Below, piece after piece: positions 61,242-63,965 of a stretch of 63,965 bases of DNA (its first letter is position 1; each line of letters opens with the position of its first letter). The translations under genes were made by a program, and so were the position numbers. The DNA comes from Prochlorococcus sp. AG-347-J19 (GTDB lineage Bacteria; Cyanobacteriota; Cyanobacteriia; PCC-6307; Cyanobiaceae): assembly GCA_003279015.1 (NCBI GenBank), contig QCBV01000009.1, positions 1 to 63,965 on the forward strand, given 5' to 3'. The notes under the pieces are model-generated. The model saw nothing but the letters and a program-made list of their open reading frames with translations. It was not told the DNA's origin and searched no databases.

Positions 61242-63848
61242 TTGGATCACACACTTGTTATTGTTGAAAGTCCCACCAAAGCAAAAACTATAAGAAAGTT
61301 TTTGCCCTCTAATTATGAAGTTCTCGCTTCAATGGGACACGTTAGAGATCTTCCAAAAGGAGCTGCTGAAATACCTGCTGCGGTTAAAAAGGAAAAATGG
61401 TCAAGGATAGGGGTTAATACAACAGAGGATTTTGAACCACTTTATATAGTTCCAAAAGATAAGAAAAAGGTTGTCAAAGAGTTGAAAGATGCATTGAAAG
61501 GCGCTTCCCAGCTATTACTGGCAACTGATGAAGATAGAGAGGGAGAGAGTATTAGCTGGCATCTCCTGCAAATACTTAAGCCTAAAATACCAACTAAGAG
61601 AATGGTTTTTCATGAAATTACGAAGAAGGCAATTAATAAAGCTTTAGACCAAACAAGAGAAATTGATATGGAACTTGTCCAGGCTCAAGAAACAAGAAGA
61701 ATCTTGGACAGGCTTTTTGGATATGAATTATCTCCTTTACTTTGGAAGAAGGTAGCCCCCCGACTATCTGCTGGTCGTGTTCAATCAGTTTCTGTAAGAC
61801 TTCTTGTGAGGAGAGAGAGAGAAAGAAGATCCTTTAAAAAAGCAAGTTACTGGGGGATTAAAGCTTCCTTAGTAAAAGATAATATTACTTTCGAAACTAA
61901 ATTATTCAGTTTAAACGGTCAAAGAATTTCTAATGGTTCCGATTTCGATGAACAGACCGGCAAATTAAAAGAAGGAAATAAATCTTTAATAATTGGAGAA
62001 GAAAAAGTAAATGATTTATTGAAGACTTTTTCCTCAGAGGCTTGGTTAGTCTCAAAAATCGAAAAAAAGCCATCCACTCGTAAGCCAGTTCCTCCATTTA
62101 CAACTAGCACATTACAACAAGAAGCAAATAGGAAGCTTCGTTTGTCTGCAAGAGAAACTATGAGATGTGCACAAGGGCTATATGAGAGAGGTTTCATAAC
62201 ATATATGAGAACTGATTCAGTTCATCTCTCCGAACAAGCTACAAGAGCTGCTAGAGAATGTGTCAGTTCTATGTATGGAAAAGAATATTTATCTAACTCA
62301 CCAAGACAATTTAATTCAACTGCAAGAAATGCTCAAGAAGCACACGAAGCTATTAGGCCGGCAGGAGAGATATTTAAAACACCAAAGGAAACTAATCTAA
62401 CTGGTAGAGACTTATCACTTTACGATTTAATTTGGAAAAGAACTGTAGCTAGTCAAATGGCGGAAGCTAGGTTAACAATGATTAATGCTGAAATTAGCGT
62501 AGGGGATGGATTATTTAAATCAAGCGGAAAAAGTATTGATTTCGCAGGATTCTTCAGAGCTTATGTCGAGGGAAGTGATGACCCAAGTTCATCCCTTGAA
62601 CAACAAGAAATTATTCTCCCAAACTTAACAACTGGAACATGTCTTGAAGTTACTAATAAGGAATCTACTTTTCATGAAACTAAACCTCCTGCAAGATATA
62701 CAGAAGCCGCGTTAGTTAAAGTTCTTGAAAAAGAAGGGATTGGAAGACCTTCTACCTATGCCAGCATTATCGGGACCATAGTTGATAGAGGTTATGCGAA
62801 TATATCTTCCAATACTTTGGCTCCAACTTTTACAGCTTTTGCTGTTACTGCTCTATTAGAAGAACATTTTCCTGATCTTGTTGATACTACTTTTACTGCA
62901 AAAATGGAATCATCATTGGATGAAATATCTTCAGGCAATCTTGAGTGGCTACCATACCTCGAAACTTTTTATAAAGGTAAAAATGGCTTGGAGGTAAAGG
63001 TTCAGAAAACAGAGGGTGATATTGATGGTAAAGCTTATAGACAAGTTGATTTCGAAGACCTTCCTTGCGTAGTCAGAATAGGCTCTAATGGACCTTGGCT
63101 AGAGGGTACAAAAATTGATGAATCTGGTAATGAAATTCAGGCTAAAGGTAATCTTCCAATGGATATTACTCCTGGAGATTTAGACATAAAACAAGTTGAT
63201 CAAATCTTAAGCGGCCCATCGGATCTTGGAACTGATCCAAAAACTGGGGAAAAAGTCTTTTTAAGATTTGGCCCTTATGGACCTTACGTTCAATTGGGAA
63301 ATAATGATCAAGATAAAGCTAAACCAAGGAGAGCTTCATTACCCAAAGAGTTGAAAACTGATGATCTAACCCTAGATGAGGCTCTTGTACTTTTAAGTTT
63401 GCCTAGATTGTTAGGAGTCCATCCTGAAGGAGGAGTTGTTGAGGCTGATAGAGGAAGATTTGGCCCGTATATCAAATGGATTAAAAATGAAAATGAATCT
63501 GAAAACAGATCCTTAAAGAAAGAGGATGATGTTTTTACAGTTGATATAGAACGAGCATTAGAAATTCTTGCGATGCCAAAAATGGGTAGAGGTGGTCAAG
63601 AGGTACTTAAAGACTTTGGAAAACCAAAAGAATTTAAAGAAAAAATTCAAATATTAAATGGAAGATATGGCGTCTATTTAAAATGTGGTAAAACTAATGT
63701 TTCGATTGCCAAAGATACTGACATAGAAAAATTTACCATAGATGATGCAGTATCCCTTTTAGAAGAAAAACTAAAAGATAAAAAAGGCGCAATTTTAAAA
63801 AAAACAAAGATTAGTAATAAAAAAACTGTAAGGAAAAAGAAAAGTTAG
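61242..63848 (+). CDS. topA: DNA topoisomerase I
   Basis: The 868-residue type IA topoisomerase relaxes negative supercoils. It has TOPRIM start LVIVESPTKAKTIRKFL, ATDEDREGESISWHL, LSAGRVQSVSVRLL, and the active-site region FITYMRTDSVHLS (catalytic Tyr). Instead of zinc fingers, the C-terminus carries repeated GPYGPYVQLG-like modules (three) and a Lys-rich end, as is typical of cyanobacterial TopA. The start is TTG at 61242. Confidence 0.95.
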   Translation: MDHTLVIVESPTKAKTIRKFLPSNYEVLASMGHVRDLPKGAAEIPAAVKKEKWSRIGVNTTEDFEPLYIVPKDKKKVVKELKDALKGASQLLLATDEDREGESISWHLLQILKPKIPTKRMVFHEITKKAINKALDQTREIDMELVQAQETRRILDRLFGYELSPLLWKKVAPRLSAGRVQSVSVRLLVRRERERRSFKKASYWGIKASLVKDNITFETKLFSLNGQRISNGSDFDEQTGKLKEGNKSLIIGEEKVNDLLKTFSSEAWLVSKIEKKPSTRKPVPPFTTSTLQQEANRKLRLSARETMRCAQGLYERGFITYMRTDSVHLSEQATRAARECVSSMYGKEYLSNSPRQFNSTARNAQEAHEAIRPAGEIFKTPKETNLTGRDLSLYDLIWKRTVASQMAEARLTMINAEISVGDGLFKSSGKSIDFAGFFRAYVEGSDDPSSSLEQQEIILPNLTTGTCLEVTNKESTFHETKPPARYTEAALVKVLEKEGIGRPSTYASIIGTIVDRGYANISSNTLAPTFTAFAVTALLEEHFPDLVDTTFTAKMESSLDEISSGNLEWLPYLETFYKGKNGLEVKVQKTEGDIDGKAYRQVDFEDLPCVVRIGSNGPWLEGTKIDESGNEIQAKGNLPMDITPGDLDIKQVDQILSGPSDLGTDPKTGEKVFLRFGPYGPYVQLGNNDQDKAKPRRASLPKELKTDDLTLDEALVLLSLPRLLGVHPEGGVVEADRGRFGPYIKWIKNENESENRSLKKEDDVFTVDIERALEILAMPKMGRGGQEVLKDFGKPKEFKEKIQILNGRYGVYLKCGKTNVSIAKDTDIEKFTIDDAVSLLEEKLKDKKGAILKKTKISNKKTVRKKKS

Positions 63849-63855
63849 AAAAAAT

Positions 63856-63965
63856 ATGATTTTTAAAAAAAAAGAATTTTTTTTATTAATTTTTTTAATT
63901 TTCTTGCAATCATGCTCTGGAGGGAGGATTGGAAATTTTCTTGAAAGTAGTTTTAATGATTTAGA
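63856..63965 (+). CDS. Partial lipoprotein gene (N-terminal 36 residues)
   Basis: An ATG at 63856, 7 bp after topA, opens MIFKKKEFFLLIFLIFLQSC, a lipoprotein signal with lipobox LQSC-S, continuing GGRIGNFLESSFNDL and running off the right edge. The family cannot be determined from this fragment. Its position suggests co-transcription with topA. Confidence 0.7.
   Translation, partial: MIFKKKEFFLLIFLIFLQSCSGGRIGNFLESSFNDL

Overview
The window is chromosomal DNA from a very AT-rich picocyanobacterium, most likely a high-light-adapted Prochlorococcus. The evidence is chlorophyll synthase (chlG), NDH-1 subunit B (ndhB), pipX-pipY-sepF-proC, DUF1823 and DUF4278 proteins, a glutamine-II-type riboswitch, low GC, and extreme gene packing. 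Identification rests on recognised protein families and gene order; no database search was run.

Positions 1-16,450 are an accessory island that continues past the left edge. It ends at a tandem tRNA-Tyr/tRNA-Thr pair, with a tyrosine recombinase gene just beyond the tRNA-Thr 3' end. This layout resembles the tRNA-anchored integrative elements called tycheposons in Prochlorococcus. Nearly all island genes are on the minus strand. One block (9,541 down to 2,072) encodes a tiny membrane protein, a DnaB-C-like ATPase, a sigma-factor-like protein, a DUF1822-like protein and a 1,274-residue exported TPR-CHAT protease. A second block (15,234 down to 10,479) encodes a small secreted peptide, a zinc metallopeptidase and a 1,208-residue exported TPR-CHAT protease. 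Smaller genes encode another exported TPR protein and several unknowns.

The most notable signal is a bipartite promoter-like motif, GGAATC-N15-GAAC, usually preceded by TTTT or TTTG. I find six copies, all on the minus strand and all 30-50 nt upstream of an island start codon (genes starting at 78, 1203, 1700, 1999, 9917 and 15234). I saw none in the core intergenic regions I read. It looks like a dedicated regulon with ECF-like promoter architecture, and the sigma-like protein encoded in the island is the obvious candidate to read it.

Positions 16,450-63,965 are ordinary streamlined core genome: aroQ-miaE-cobI-DUF1823-der-ecfT-pipX-pipY-sepF-proC; recO-deoC-like-hpf; lipB-acyl activating enzyme-ylqD-pdhC-queA; cysK-metB-like-metC-like; rpsD; yidD-glutaredoxin-murE-SDR; a class V aminotransferase and an ArsM-like methyltransferase; a riboswitch-controlled DUF4278 gene; nfu, mqo, lepA, a permease and trmH; a photolyase-related cluster; rsmB, a class A PBP, chlG, hisF, menG, a DciA-like gene, birA, an ABC ATPase, ndhB and topA. 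Seven converging gene pairs are separated by 9 bp or less or overlap. The photolyase-related gene carries an in-frame stop 54 codons before its apparent natural end, and the deoC-like gene lacks the Schiff-base lysine motif.
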